Of a stretch of 30,464 nt of DNA, positions 1 to 6,945 are shown piece by piece. Source of the stretch: a virus. The notes beneath the pieces are model-generated. The model saw only the letters and a program-made list of their open reading frames with translations, did not search any database and was not told where the DNA came from. Both the position numbers and the translations under genes were made by a program. The stretch is taken from IMG/VR virus record IMGVR_UViG_3300040810_000205, positions 1 through 30,464 of that record. One strand, 5' to 3'. How positions within the stretch are numbered: position 1 is the stretch's first letter; each line of letters opens with the position of its first letter.

Positions 1-1
1 G

Positions 2-277
2 GCGAAGGAAGACATCTCACACAAAGAAGTTGCATCGCCTGAAGAGATCGAGATCGTCGAGAAGAAGATCAAGCAGGCCAAGACAGTCAATGGGCTGAAC
101 AAGATCGCTGCGTCGATCACGAACATGACGCTCGATCAAGAGTCGCTGATCGCGTTGCGTGCGCAGTATTCGCAGCGCAAGCACGAGATCGAAGAGCAAG
201 CAGAGATCGAGGCTGAGATCGCTGAGCAGAACGCTGAACTGGACGAGCAAGAGCAGACAGATTTGGAAGTGAACTAA
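2..277 (+). CDS. C-terminal end of an unknown protein (partial, 5' end outside window)
   Basis: An open frame enters from the left edge and ends at TAA 275-277, giving 91 visible residues. The visible part is highly charged and helical, with an Ile/Leu-spaced segment (NGLNKIAASI, then LIALRAQYSQRKHEI) followed by a very acidic Glu/Gln-rich tail, so a coiled coil is likely. Spaced helices of this kind occur at the C-termini of phage single-strand annealing proteins (RecT/Erf type), and the next genes include a Holliday junction resolvase, but this is only a contextual guess. The stop overlaps the next start (TAATG), so the frame is clearly real and belongs to the same operon. Confidence 0.7.
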   Translation, partial: AKEDISHKEVASPEEIEIVEKKIKQAKTVNGLNKIAASITNMTLDQESLIALRAQYSQRKHEIEEQAEIEAEIAEQNAELDEQEQTDLEVN

Positions 278-675
278 TGGGTAGGCAACGATTCTTTCCG
301 ACAGGTGAACTGCCTCCCGATACTAGGCCGAGGTTTGTTCCTGAATACACAGCGACAGACACGATCAAGACGTTGCTGCCTGCTTGTGTTGCTCTCGTCG
401 TCGATGTCTGGTCGAACGCTGACGACTGCAAAGTGATTAGCGCAATCGATCGAGATGGAGTCGATCTACTTGATGACTATTCATTAGGTTCTGACGGCGA
501 GACGATCATCTGTCACGCGATGATGCATGACATCGATCAATGGATTCGTGCTGAGAAGTTGCCTGATCTTCGAGGCTACTATCCGTCCGAGTATCGCATC
601 TGGCAATGGACACAAGCGCACAACATCAAGCCGCTTGGTCCGTTTCAGCCTTATCAGTATTACGAGAAGGTCTGA
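277..675 (+). CDS. Hypothetical phage protein, 132 aa
   Basis: The ATG overlaps the stop of the preceding gene (TAATG) and the frame runs 132 codons. I recognise no family. The N-terminus is polar with prolines (TGELPPDTRP), the middle contains a short hydrophobic strand (LLPACVALVVDVW), and the C-terminus is rich in Trp, Tyr and Pro. There is no signal peptide, membrane segment or zinc motif. Translational coupling with both neighbours in the recombination/replication operon supports it as a real gene. The function is unknown. Confidence 0.7.
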   Translation: MGRQRFFPTGELPPDTRPRFVPEYTATDTIKTLLPACVALVVDVWSNADDCKVISAIDRDGVDLLDDYSLGSDGETIICHAMMHDIDQWIRAEKLPDLRGYYPSEYRIWQWTQAHNIKPLGPFQPYQYYEKV

Positions 676-676
676 C

Positions 677-988
677 ATGAGAGAGAATCTGCGCGACATG
701 ATCGAAGCGCATTTGCGCACACGACAAACGCAGTTGAAGACGATTTTGAATGACGACTTCACAGGCGATCGTCTTGTTGCTGTTCTTGGTTGGGCGGCGA
801 ATGTGTTAGAGGACGAAGCGAACGAACTTGAATCAGATGATCGACACCCTGAGGCTGTGATCGCGTTGCGTGATCTCGCAGCGTGCTTCTGGTCAGAGTT
901 CGTCAACGAAGCAGCAGCGCATGGTGATGTGGCAATTGTCGCTGATCAAGCATTAGGCCTGCGAGTTATCAAAGGTGGCAAGTCATGA
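677..988 (+). CDS. Hypothetical acidic helical protein, 103 aa
   Basis: The start is the ATG at 677, one base after the previous stop; a longer reading from 527 would overlap the previous gene by about 150 bases and is unlikely. The 103-residue product is mostly helical and acidic (LEDEANELESDD) with a basic C-terminus (RVIKGGKS). No catalytic motif or known domain is recognised. Its stop overlaps the next ATG (ATGA), so it is probably translated with the RusA-like gene. The function is unknown. Confidence 0.65.
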   Translation: MRENLRDMIEAHLRTRQTQLKTILNDDFTGDRLVAVLGWAANVLEDEANELESDDRHPEAVIALRDLAACFWSEFVNEAAAHGDVAIVADQALGLRVIKGGKS

Positions 989-1413
989 ACAATCGCTTTC
1001 GATACGAACAGATCAAAGCATTCTTCATCGACGGGGTGCCTGTTCCTCAAGGCTCGATGCGCACAGTCGGTCGCGGTGTAGTCATTCACAGCAACGCAAA
1101 GAAACTGAAAGAATGGCGCACGACTGTCGCATGGCAAGTGCGTGCGTTCTTTCAAGATGACGATCAGATTGATGATTCGATGCGTGTCGATCTGGAGTTC
1201 TATCTGCCACGACCAGCGAGTGTGAAGCGCATCTTCCCTCATCGCAAGCCTGATCTCGACAAGTTGATTCGCGCTGTGCTCGATGGTGTCACAGAGTCGA
1301 ACGCTGTCACAGATGATGCACGCTTCATCGAGATCAACGCAAAGAAGTTCTATGCGCGAGATCGAGTCGGTGTATTCGTCGAGTTCTATCGAGTCACAGA
1401 GGAGCAAGCATGA
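985..1413 (+). CDS. rusA: RusA-like Holliday junction resolvase
   Basis: Expected to cut four-way DNA junctions in the cytoplasm during phage recombination and before packaging. The 142-residue length fits the RusA family (about 120-140). The family signature is visible: an N-terminal strand with GVPVPQGS, then the catalytic block KPDLDKLIRAVLDG with Asp90 and Asp92, and a third acidic position at Asp110/Asp111 in VTDDARF. This reproduces the Asp70/Asp72/Asp91 spacing of E. coli RusA. The ATG at 985 overlaps the upstream stop (ATGA) and has AGGTGG a few bases before it. Its position beside a DNA methyltransferase and SSB fits a replication/recombination operon. Confidence in the family is high; activity is inferred. 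Confidence 0.92.
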   Translation: MNNRFRYEQIKAFFIDGVPVPQGSMRTVGRGVVIHSNAKKLKEWRTTVAWQVRAFFQDDDQIDDSMRVDLEFYLPRPASVKRIFPHRKPDLDKLIRAVLDGVTESNAVTDDARFIEINAKKFYARDRVGVFVEFYRVTEEQA

Positions 1414-2489
1414 TGGACACGCTCTTCGAGATCACCAAGACACCTTACGACAAAGCCATGGCAAAGCGAATCAAGATGCGCAATGGCCTAACTGCTGTAT
1501 CGACATTCTCAGGCTGCGGCGGTTCTTCACTTGGCTTGAAACAGTCGGGCTGGTATGTGCCCTACGCAGTCGAGTTCATCGAGAGTGCTCGCGAGACATA
1601 TGAAGCGAACTTCCCTGACACATTCGTCGACAGTCGAGACATCAGAGACATCAGCGGTGCTGACATCTTGAAGCGACTCGATCTCGACATCGGAGAACTT
1701 GATCTGTTTGAAGGCTCGCCTCCGTGTTCATCGTTCAGCAGCGCGAACGTCAGCAAAGACGCACGCATCGGCTCGATGAAAGTGAAGTCGTACAGCGATG
1801 GCGTCGAGCAGACGACAGATGATCTGTTCGATGAATGGCTGCGACTCGTGGACGAACTGCGACCTCGAGCGATCTTGGCTGAGAACGTGCCTGGCATGTT
1901 GCAGGAAGACGCGTATCCGTTTCTGCGTCATGTCACGAGCACTCTGCAGGCTCTTGACTATGTGCTGAACGTCGATGTCTACAAAGTCACGAACTATGGC
2001 TCTGCGACAGCGCGTAAGCGTCTGATCTTTCAGGGAATACGAAGAGATCAGAACGTCAAGCCTACGCCGCCTGCGATGCTCTCAGAGCGTTACACGCTGC
2101 GCGATGCGCTCGACACTCTGCCGGTGAAGATTCCCGATGATGAGATGAAGCACGCACGCAATCTCGCGCCGTCGTATCTACGCGAATGGAATCTGCTCGA
2201 ACCTGGCCAAGGCTCTGATGTGATCTTTCAGATCACGAAGGCTAACTTCGATCAGCCATTGCCGACGATCACAGTCGGCGGTTCGAAGTCAGCAGCAGAC
2301 CCGCTGCACCCTGTCGAGCCTCGCAAGTTCACAGCGACAGAAGTCGCATGGGTAACAGGCTTCCCTGCTGACTTCGTGCTCACAGGCACACCAGCGCAGC
2401 GTTATGAACGCATCGCCCGCGCTGTGCCACCACCGTTGTATTACGCTCACGGCGCACACATGGCGCAACTGTTAGAGAGGACGAAGTGA
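1410..2489 (+). CDS. C5-cytosine DNA methyltransferase
   Basis: Transfers a methyl group from S-adenosylmethionine to carbon 5 of cytosine in DNA. The 359-residue protein has the conserved motifs in order: motif I FSGCGGSSLG (33-42), motif IV with the catalytic Cys in SPPCSSFS (Cys106), motif VI ENVPGM (158-163), motif VIII ATARKRLIF (about 199-207), then the target-recognition region and the C-terminal motifs IX/X (TGFPADF and the Ala-rich end). The ATG at 1410 overlaps the upstream stop and is preceded by GAGGAG. No partner restriction enzyme is encoded nearby, so it is an orphan enzyme, probably protecting phage DNA from host restriction. The target sequence cannot be read from the protein. 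Confidence 0.95.
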   Translation: MMDTLFEITKTPYDKAMAKRIKMRNGLTAVSTFSGCGGSSLGLKQSGWYVPYAVEFIESARETYEANFPDTFVDSRDIRDISGADILKRLDLDIGELDLFEGSPPCSSFSSANVSKDARIGSMKVKSYSDGVEQTTDDLFDEWLRLVDELRPRAILAENVPGMLQEDAYPFLRHVTSTLQALDYVLNVDVYKVTNYGSATARKRLIFQGIRRDQNVKPTPPAMLSERYTLRDALDTLPVKIPDDEMKHARNLAPSYLREWNLLEPGQGSDVIFQITKANFDQPLPTITVGGSKSAADPLHPVEPRKFTATEVAWVTGFPADFVLTGTPAQRYERIARAVPPPLYYAHGAHMAQLLERTK

Positions 2490-3142
2490 AAGTTCCATCT
2501 AACTGGACGTTCAAGTCAGACGAAATCGCATCGAACTTCGATCAGCATGTGCGAGAACAGTTGCCATGGTATGACTTGGCGACAAGTGCTGTCGTGACGA
2601 TCGCTCGACATTACATTCACGACAAAGCGCGTGTGTATGACTTGGGTGCATCGACGGGAAACATAGGTCGAGCATTGTCAGATGTGCTGCGTGATCGAGA
2701 TGCACGCTTCACGCCAATCGAAGTCAGTCGAGAGATGGCCAAGTTGTATGAAGGCCCAGGTCAGATGATGAACAGAAGCATCATCGATGTCGAGCCCGAA
2801 GCGTTCGATCTTGCTGTTGCGTTTCTTGTGTTCATGTTCTTGCCACCTGATCAAGTCGAGCCAACATTACGACGATGGACGCAAGCAACAAAGCCAGGTG
2901 GCGCTTTCATCATCGTTGAAAGATTTCTTCCCCCCGGTGGGTATCTCAGCATCGTCAACAGTCGCTTGACGTTGACAGAGAAACTGAACGCTGGAGTCGA
3001 TCCGTTAGAGATCATCGAGAAAGAACTGTCACTTGCAGGAGCACAACGACCACTCGAGGCGTACATCGTAGAAATGTTCGGCGGCGTTGAGTTCTTTCGC
3101 TTCGGTGACTTCGCTGGCTACATCATCGAGCGTGAACGATGA
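2486..3142 (+). CDS. Class I SAM methyltransferase, CmoA-like
   Basis: A 218-residue Rossmann-fold methyltransferase. The N-terminus (WTF, then SNFDQHVREQLPWYD) and motif I YDLGASTG (51-58), the acidic second strand, FLVFMFLPP and KPGGAFIIVERF follow the order seen in CmoA, the enzyme that makes carboxy-SAM for the cmo5U34 modification of tRNA wobble uridine. The C-terminal FRFGDFAG also matches the CmoA end (FNFGSLVA). The start is GTG at 2486 in a GTGA overlap, with AGAGAGG upstream. No CmoB partner or tRNA gene is visible in the window. The SAM-binding fold is secure; the CmoA-like assignment is from remembered family pattern, and it could instead be another phage methyltransferase. Confidence 0.8.
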   Translation: MKVPSNWTFKSDEIASNFDQHVREQLPWYDLATSAVVTIARHYIHDKARVYDLGASTGNIGRALSDVLRDRDARFTPIEVSREMAKLYEGPGQMMNRSIIDVEPEAFDLAVAFLVFMFLPPDQVEPTLRRWTQATKPGGAFIIVERFLPPGGYLSIVNSRLTLTEKLNAGVDPLEIIEKELSLAGAQRPLEAYIVEMFGGVEFFRFGDFAGYIIERER

Positions 3143-3525
3143 GCACACTCAGATGGGTGCGACTCGATACAAGCCTGCCACGCAACAGCAAGATGCTCAC
3201 TCTGCTGAACAACCGTGATGGCTATCGAACTGCGTTCGTCTATGTCTGCTCGCTTGCTTACGTCGGCGAACAAGGCACAGACGGCTTCATACCTCGAGAG
3301 GCTTTGGTGTTGCTTCATGCACGCAAGAGCGACGCACAGCGACTTGTTGAAGTGAATCTATGGTGGGAAGAAGAAGGCGGCTGGCGCGTCAACGATTGGG
3401 ACGAATATCAGCCCAGCACGAAAGAGATGAAAGAGCGATCCGCGCGAGCAAGAGCAGCAGCAGCAGCGCGTTGGAACAAACGTCGAGAGAGAGGAAACGA
3501 TGAGACCGTACAGAGTGCCAAGTAG
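3139..3525 (+). CDS. Replication-initiation-like winged-helix protein
   Basis: The 128-residue protein begins WVRLDTSLPRNSKM, continues with a helical region (GYRTAFVYVCSLAYVG, then DGFIPREAL) and a strand pair around WWEEEGGWRVNDWDEYQ. It ends with an Ala/Arg-rich basic tail (RARAAAAARWNKRR). This is the usual look of the N-terminal winged-helix domain of phage replisome-organiser proteins, which recruit the host helicase; the helicase-loading C-terminal part found in full-length homologues is missing or very short here. The ATG overlaps the previous stop (ATGA). Its position ahead of WhiB and SSB fits DNA replication. The family assignment is moderate and no activity can be seen directly. 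Confidence 0.6.
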   Translation: MSTLRWVRLDTSLPRNSKMLTLLNNRDGYRTAFVYVCSLAYVGEQGTDGFIPREALVLLHARKSDAQRLVEVNLWWEEEGGWRVNDWDEYQPSTKEMKERSARARAAAAARWNKRRERGNDETVQSAK

Positions 3526-3805
3526 TCAAGAGATACTGCGTATGAGTAAGCGTCAACGCGATCAGTTGTCGAGACTGTTGATGGATTCGATCGTTGAACT
3601 TGGCACAACGCGCATCACGGCAAGTCTTATGGCAGAAAGTGCGATCGAGAAGCGCAAGCAACTTGCACGAATCGAGACAGAGCAGAAAGGCCTGCATGTC
3701 AGCATCGAGATGATCGAAGCAAGCGAACTGCTTGAAGCAATGCCGCACGAAGATGCAACAGTCACAGCGCGTCGCAGGCGAGATTTGCTTGAGGCGGTGC
3801 GTTGA
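3500..3805 (+). CDS. Hypothetical small helical protein, 101 aa
   Basis: The chosen ATG at 3500 has a strong ribosome binding site (GAGAGGAAACG) and makes the gene overlap its neighbour by 26 bases; an ATG at 3544 is the alternative but has a weaker site. The product is helical, basic at the start (MSKRQRDQLSRLL) and rich in Glu/Lys/Arg, ending with ARRRRDLLEAVR. No domain is recognised. Coupling to the WhiB gene downstream (TGATG) suggests co-expression. The function is unknown. Confidence 0.65.
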   Translation: MRPYRVPSSQEILRMSKRQRDQLSRLLMDSIVELGTTRITASLMAESAIEKRKQLARIETEQKGLHVSIEMIEASELLEAMPHEDATVTARRRRDLLEAVR

Positions 3806-4305
3806 TGAATCTGTTCGCAACTGATCACCCATCATGGATGGACAGGGCTGCTTGCCATGGTCTTGGTGACTTGTTTTACACAGAGTCGAAAGAAGACGAA
3901 GGGCACATGCGTCAAGCAAAGCGCGTTTGTGCTTCGTGTGCTGTGCGTCTTGATTGTTTGTCATATGCGCTTGAACGTCGAGAACGTCACGGCATATGGG
4001 GTGGGTTGTCGTCGCACGAACGACGCAACATGCACAAACGCGAAAACAAAAACAGCAGCATCGATCGAGTCGAGATCGAGCGAGTCGTTGAAGTGCTGCT
4101 GTTCGATAATCAACGTGGCTTTCAGTCGTATCAGCGACTCAACGCATTCGAGAAAGCCATTGTGATTCGCATACTCGTTCATCAGCATCGATGGACGCAG
4201 ACAATGATCGGCCGTCACCTGCGCATGAATGGTGTAAGTGCCGCAACTAAGTATCACGCAGCATTAGACGCTGGTGATGTCAATCTGTTGAAGGAGATCG
4301 CATGA
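3805..4305 (+). CDS. whiB: WhiB-family iron-sulphur transcriptional regulator
   Basis: WhiB proteins are found in actinobacteria and their phages; they bind a 4Fe-4S cluster and usually act with the principal sigma factor. The four cluster cysteines are present at Cys17, Cys42, Cys45 and Cys51, followed by the family turn GIWGG (63-67) and a basic stretch. The start is the ATG at 3805, overlapping the previous stop (TGATG); a TTG three bases earlier is possible. At 166 residues it is roughly twice the minimal phage WhiB length: residues about 85-166 form an extra domain with a helix-turn-helix look (QTMIGRHLRMNGVS). It probably tunes host or phage transcription. The family call is very secure; the role is inferred. 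Confidence 0.93.
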   Translation: MNLFATDHPSWMDRAACHGLGDLFYTESKEDEGHMRQAKRVCASCAVRLDCLSYALERRERHGIWGGLSSHERRNMHKRENKNSSIDRVEIERVVEVLLFDNQRGFQSYQRLNAFEKAIVIRILVHQHRWTQTMIGRHLRMNGVSAATKYHAALDAGDVNLLKEIA

Positions 4306-4748
4306 GCACGCAAGTCAACCTGAAAGGCCGTTTGTCGAGTGACCCTGAACTGAAGTTCACAGCATCAGGCAAAGCACTCGTTCGCATTACAGTCGTCACA
4401 TCACGCAACCGTAAGACAGACGAAGGCTGGAAAGAAGAAGACACAACGTTCTGGGACGTAACGCTGTGGGAGCAAGACGCAGAAGCAGTCGCCGATTCAC
4501 TCAGCAAAGGCGATCAAGTCATCGTCATGGGTGACGCCTACTCGCGCAGTTGGGACGACTCGAATGGTGAGAAGCGATCACGCGTCGAGATTCGTGGCCG
4601 CACAGTTGCAGCGATCGTCGATCGTCGTCAGCGCGTGAAAGTGAATCGCGTGCAGCGACAAGCAGCGCAGCAGATCGCGCAAGAGAACGATCCGTGGGCG
4701 ACACCTGCACCTATCGTCGGCGACAGCATTGACGAGATGCCTTTCTAG
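4302..4748 (+). CDS. ssb: Single-stranded DNA-binding protein
   Basis: Coats single-stranded DNA during replication and recombination. The 148-residue protein begins VNLKGRLSSDPELKFT, has an OB-fold with the typical TTFWDVTLW strand and GDQVIVMGDAYSRSW hairpin, a flexible Gln/Ala-rich linker, and the acidic C-terminal tip DEMPF that recruits partner proteins. Length and order match bacterial-type SSB, with a short linker. The ATG at 4302 overlaps the WhiB stop (ATGA) and follows AAGGAG. It lies in the same operon as the RusA-like and replication-like genes. Confidence 0.96.
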   Translation: MSTQVNLKGRLSSDPELKFTASGKALVRITVVTSRNRKTDEGWKEEDTTFWDVTLWEQDAEAVADSLSKGDQVIVMGDAYSRSWDDSNGEKRSRVEIRGRTVAAIVDRRQRVKVNRVQRQAAQQIAQENDPWATPAPIVGDSIDEMPF

Positions 4749-4750
4749 TC

Positions 4751-5110
4751 ATGTCGACTCATTCTGATGTGCGCAATCTGTCGCTGTATCAAGACAGAAC
4801 AGTTCAAGACTGGCATCGTGATTCGTTCCCGTCGACCTATCACGCAATCGATCTTGATCTGATGGGCTGCTGTCACTTGTGTCGTGAGCCGTTGTATCTG
4901 ATCGAAGCGACAACGAACCCACAGAAAGGCTATTCGATTCTGCGTCGACTCGCGCTGCGCTCGAATCTGCCTGGGTTTGTTGTGTATCACGATCGCGAGC
5001 AAGTGACATCAGCCCTGCACATCAATGACGGCAGGCGATTCAATCGAGTCGAATACGAGCAAGTCATTCACAAGATCAGACAGCATCACTCGATCAAGGA
5101 GCATTCATGA
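4751..5110 (+). CDS. Hypothetical protein with a single CxxC knuckle, 119 aa
   Basis: The 119-residue product starts two bases after the SSB stop. The only recognisable element is GCCHLCREPLY around residues 39-49, a Cys-x-x-Cys turn that could be half of a metal site, followed by a strand-rich region (LPGFVVYHDRE) and a His-rich end (IRQHHSIKEHS). Positions of His and Cys would allow one zinc ion, but no known family is recognised. Its stop overlaps the next ATG after AAGGAG, so it is translated with the zinc-finger/HTH gene. The function is unknown. Confidence 0.65.
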   Translation: MSTHSDVRNLSLYQDRTVQDWHRDSFPSTYHAIDLDLMGCCHLCREPLYLIEATTNPQKGYSILRRLALRSNLPGFVVYHDREQVTSALHINDGRRFNRVEYEQVIHKIRQHHSIKEHS

Positions 5111-5898
5111 GCGACGAAGAAGCACAGCAGCGTTGTGAGCGTTGCAATCGAGCGAGCAGCGACATTCTGTGCTTGAACTGTGTGACGCGTCTGCATCGAG
5201 CACTCGATGAGATTCACGAGTTCTCGGCGATGGTTGATTCTGCTGTGCCAGCGACTCGAGGTGTGAATCCGACGCGATCAAGTGAGCGCACTCTTGGCGT
5301 GAACATTGATGCGCTCGATGTCATCGCCGGCAATGACACGTTGCCTTTGATGGAGTCGTGGGAGATCGCGATTCGTCATGACTTCGATCTCACGCCGTAT
5401 GGGGTTGTCACCGAACAGCAGAAACACAGCGCCATGCTGCGTGAACGAACTGACTTCATCAAAGCATGGCTAACTCGATTACTAGAGACGCGCTGGCCTT
5501 TGCTGCTCGACATGCATCGAGAGATCACAGCCGAAGCGGCACGACTCGCTCGTGTCGCTTGTGTCGATGAGCACGATGGTTGGCGCGTTGAATGTCCAAC
5601 AGATGTCGAAGATGGAATGTGTCGTCGACGATTGCGTGTGACGCGTGACGATCTCGACAGCGACGCAGAAGTGCTGTGTCGATCATGCAAGCGCATGTGG
5701 ACTGCGCGTCGTCTCGTTGTCGTGTCTGCTGCTGCGCAAGACATCGATGTCTGGGTTCCCGCTGAGACGCTCGCCGAATGGTACGGAGTCACGAAGCGCA
5801 CGCTGCGTCGATGGGTGAAGCAGGGTTTGATCGAGCGTCGAGGTCGTCTGCTGTCAGATCGTTCGATGCGTCGTCAGATCGCTCTTGACAGCGTGTGA
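5107..5898 (+). CDS. Zinc-finger and helix-turn-helix DNA-binding protein
   Basis: Three parts can be seen in this 263-residue protein. The N-terminus has two CxxC pairs (Cys10, Cys13, Cys22, Cys25), a likely zinc ribbon. The middle (about 30-150) is helical. A second Cys cluster near residues 150-195 (ending VLCRSCKRMW) could bind another zinc. The C-terminus (about 210-245: VPAETLAEWYGVTKRTLRRW, then VKQGLIERRG) is a MerR/excisionase-style helix-turn-helix. It probably binds DNA as a phage regulator or replication accessory. The ATG overlaps the upstream stop (ATGA) behind AAGGAG. It is the last gene before the SOS-type operator; its stop codon touches that site. Confidence 0.75.
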   Translation: MSDEEAQQRCERCNRASSDILCLNCVTRLHRALDEIHEFSAMVDSAVPATRGVNPTRSSERTLGVNIDALDVIAGNDTLPLMESWEIAIRHDFDLTPYGVVTEQQKHSAMLRERTDFIKAWLTRLLETRWPLLLDMHREITAEAARLARVACVDEHDGWRVECPTDVEDGMCRRRLRVTRDDLDSDAEVLCRSCKRMWTARRLVVVSAAAQDIDVWVPAETLAEWYGVTKRTLRRWVKQGLIERRGRLLSDRSMRRQIALDSV

Positions 5899-5914
5899 TC
5901 GAACAGTTGTTCGA
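5899..5914. promoter_or_regulatory. LexA/SOS box (actinobacterial consensus)
   Basis: TCGAAC-AGTT-GTTCGA is a perfect match to the inverted-repeat LexA operator known from actinobacteria (TCGAAC-N4-GTTCGA). It sits directly after the stop of the zinc-finger/HTH gene and 145 bases before the SprT-like gene. A longer palindrome, GTTGTTCGAACAAC (5906-5919), overlaps it. A TTGACA hexamer lies at 5885-5890, with the SOS box where a -10 element would be, though no good -10 hexamer is visible. The likely effect is repression by host LexA and induction after DNA damage. Confidence 0.75.
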
Positions 5915-5919
5915 ACAAC

Positions 5920-6058
5920 CCCTCTGATGGGGCGATTCGGGGCGATTTCCGCTGTTTGTGAGAAAAATTCCTGAAGAATCTGCCTGAATGAACTTGTGTG
6001 CAGGCCTGTTTCCTGGGACGCTTCTCTTGTCAGGCAAACGAGAGAGAGCGAGAGAGAC
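5920..6058 (+). other. Leader region of the SprT-like gene
   Basis: Non-coding spacer after the SOS box. It holds a small hairpin (CCCC-TCTGAT-GGGG), a 9-base sequence GGGGCGATT present twice close together, and an A-rich stretch (GAGAAAAATTCC). A purine run (GAGAGAGCGAGAGAG) just before the ATG at 6059 serves as ribosome binding site. The repeats may be a second operator or an attenuator; none is a confident promoter. Confidence 0.4.
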
Positions 6059-6646
6059 ATGAAGAAGCAAGTCACACGCGAAGAATGGCTGAACATCGCA
6101 GTCAAAGAACTGCGTCCGCTGTTCAAGAAGATCAACGTCGAACTGCCTGAGCAGATCGATGTCACCTGCTCATGGCCAGGCGGCGGCAGCGCGAAGAAGC
6201 GCATCGGCGAATGCTGGTCACGTTCAGCGAGCCCGTCAGGCGTGAATCAGATTTTCATCAGCCCTGCACTTGGCGACGATCCTGTGGCGATGATCGACAC
6301 GCTGCTTCATGAGATGTGTCATGCAGCAGACGACTGCAAGAACGGTCATCGAGGTCCGTTCGCTCAGATGATGCGTGCGCTTGGCTTTGTCGGCAAGATG
6401 ACCACATCAACGCCAGGCGAAGAACTGAAGGCGACACTCACAGCGATCAACGAGAAGATCGAGAAGCGCGTTGGCAAGTACCCGCATCGCAGCATGAGCC
6501 CGAAGGCTGGCCGCGCGAAGAAGAACTGGTACAAGGTCTATTGCACCTGCGGCTGGTACTGCAAGATGAACATGAAGCACATCGACGCTGGCATTCCGCT
6601 GTGCCCCGTGTGCGGTGATGAAACATACGTTCACGGTCTCGACTAG
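6059..6646 (+). CDS. SprT-like zinc metalloprotease
   Basis: SprT/Spartan-type proteases cleave proteins, in eukaryotes including proteins crosslinked to DNA. The active-site motif LLHEMCHAADD gives HExxH at residues 84-88 with Glu85 as catalyst, and GHRGPF supplies the usual downstream His (His97). A C-terminal zinc ribbon follows: CTCGWYC then CPVCG near the end. The 195-residue length fits SprT-like proteins. The ATG at 6059 is preferred over an in-frame ATG at 5996 because a purine-rich ribosome binding site is directly before it. It is the first gene behind a perfect SOS box, which suggests damage-inducible expression. Family confidence is high; the substrate is unknown. Confidence 0.88.
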   Translation: MKKQVTREEWLNIAVKELRPLFKKINVELPEQIDVTCSWPGGGSAKKRIGECWSRSASPSGVNQIFISPALGDDPVAMIDTLLHEMCHAADDCKNGHRGPFAQMMRALGFVGKMTTSTPGEELKATLTAINEKIEKRVGKYPHRSMSPKAGRAKKNWYKVYCTCGWYCKMNMKHIDAGIPLCPVCGDETYVHGLD

Positions 6647-6653
6647 AGTCGAA

Positions 6654-6671
6654 ACGAGGCTTAGGCCTCGT
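6654..6671 (+). terminator. Stem-loop after the SprT-like gene
   Basis: ACGAGGC-TTAG-GCCTCGT is a perfect 7-bp stem with a 4-base loop, eight bases after the stop codon. A second small inverted repeat, TCGACT-AG-AGTCGA (6639-6652), spans the stop itself. No T-run follows, so it may be a weak terminator or an mRNA-stabilising hairpin rather than a classical intrinsic terminator. Confidence 0.5.
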
Positions 6672-6729
6672 CATGCAGAGTTCGCCACCTGCATCTGATG
6701 AGACAGGCGACACAGAGAGAGAGCAGCAC

Positions 6730-6945
6730 ATGAACGACAAGCCAACGAAGATGAAAGAAGTGACCTGGGTGCGCTTCATCGTCGGCGACGCGATTCAAGG
6801 CGAGATCAAGACGACAATCGACTTCCCTAACGCGAAGATGGCCGCTGACTACATTCGCCAGATGCCATATCTCGTTGATGCATCGAGCAGCGATGTCATC
6901 GACTACATCACGCAAGACTGGACAGACGACAGCGAAGAGGTGTGA
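6730..6945 (+). CDS. Hypothetical small acidic protein, 71 aa
   Basis: The start at 6730 is chosen because GAGAGAGAGC precedes it; an upstream in-frame ATG at 6673 would run through a weakly placed region close to the hairpin. The product has a strand-rich core (EVTWVRFIVGDAIQGEI) followed by a helix (AKMAADYIRQMPYLV) and a very acidic end (DDSEEV). The layout resembles small phage proteins of unknown function. Its stop overlaps a GTG start of the next gene. Confidence 0.65.
   Translation: MNDKPTKMKEVTWVRFIVGDAIQGEIKTTIDFPNAKMAADYIRQMPYLVDASSSDVIDYITQDWTDDSEEV

Noticed and set aside
17-906. Minus-strand open frames over the first genes
   Set aside because: They mirror well-supported + strand genes, have no ribosome binding sites, and their translations are low-complexity Ser/Arg-rich sequences.
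5996-6058. Upstream extension of the SprT-like gene to ATG 5996
   Set aside because: The extension has no family resemblance, and the ATG at 6059 has the purine-rich ribosome binding site.
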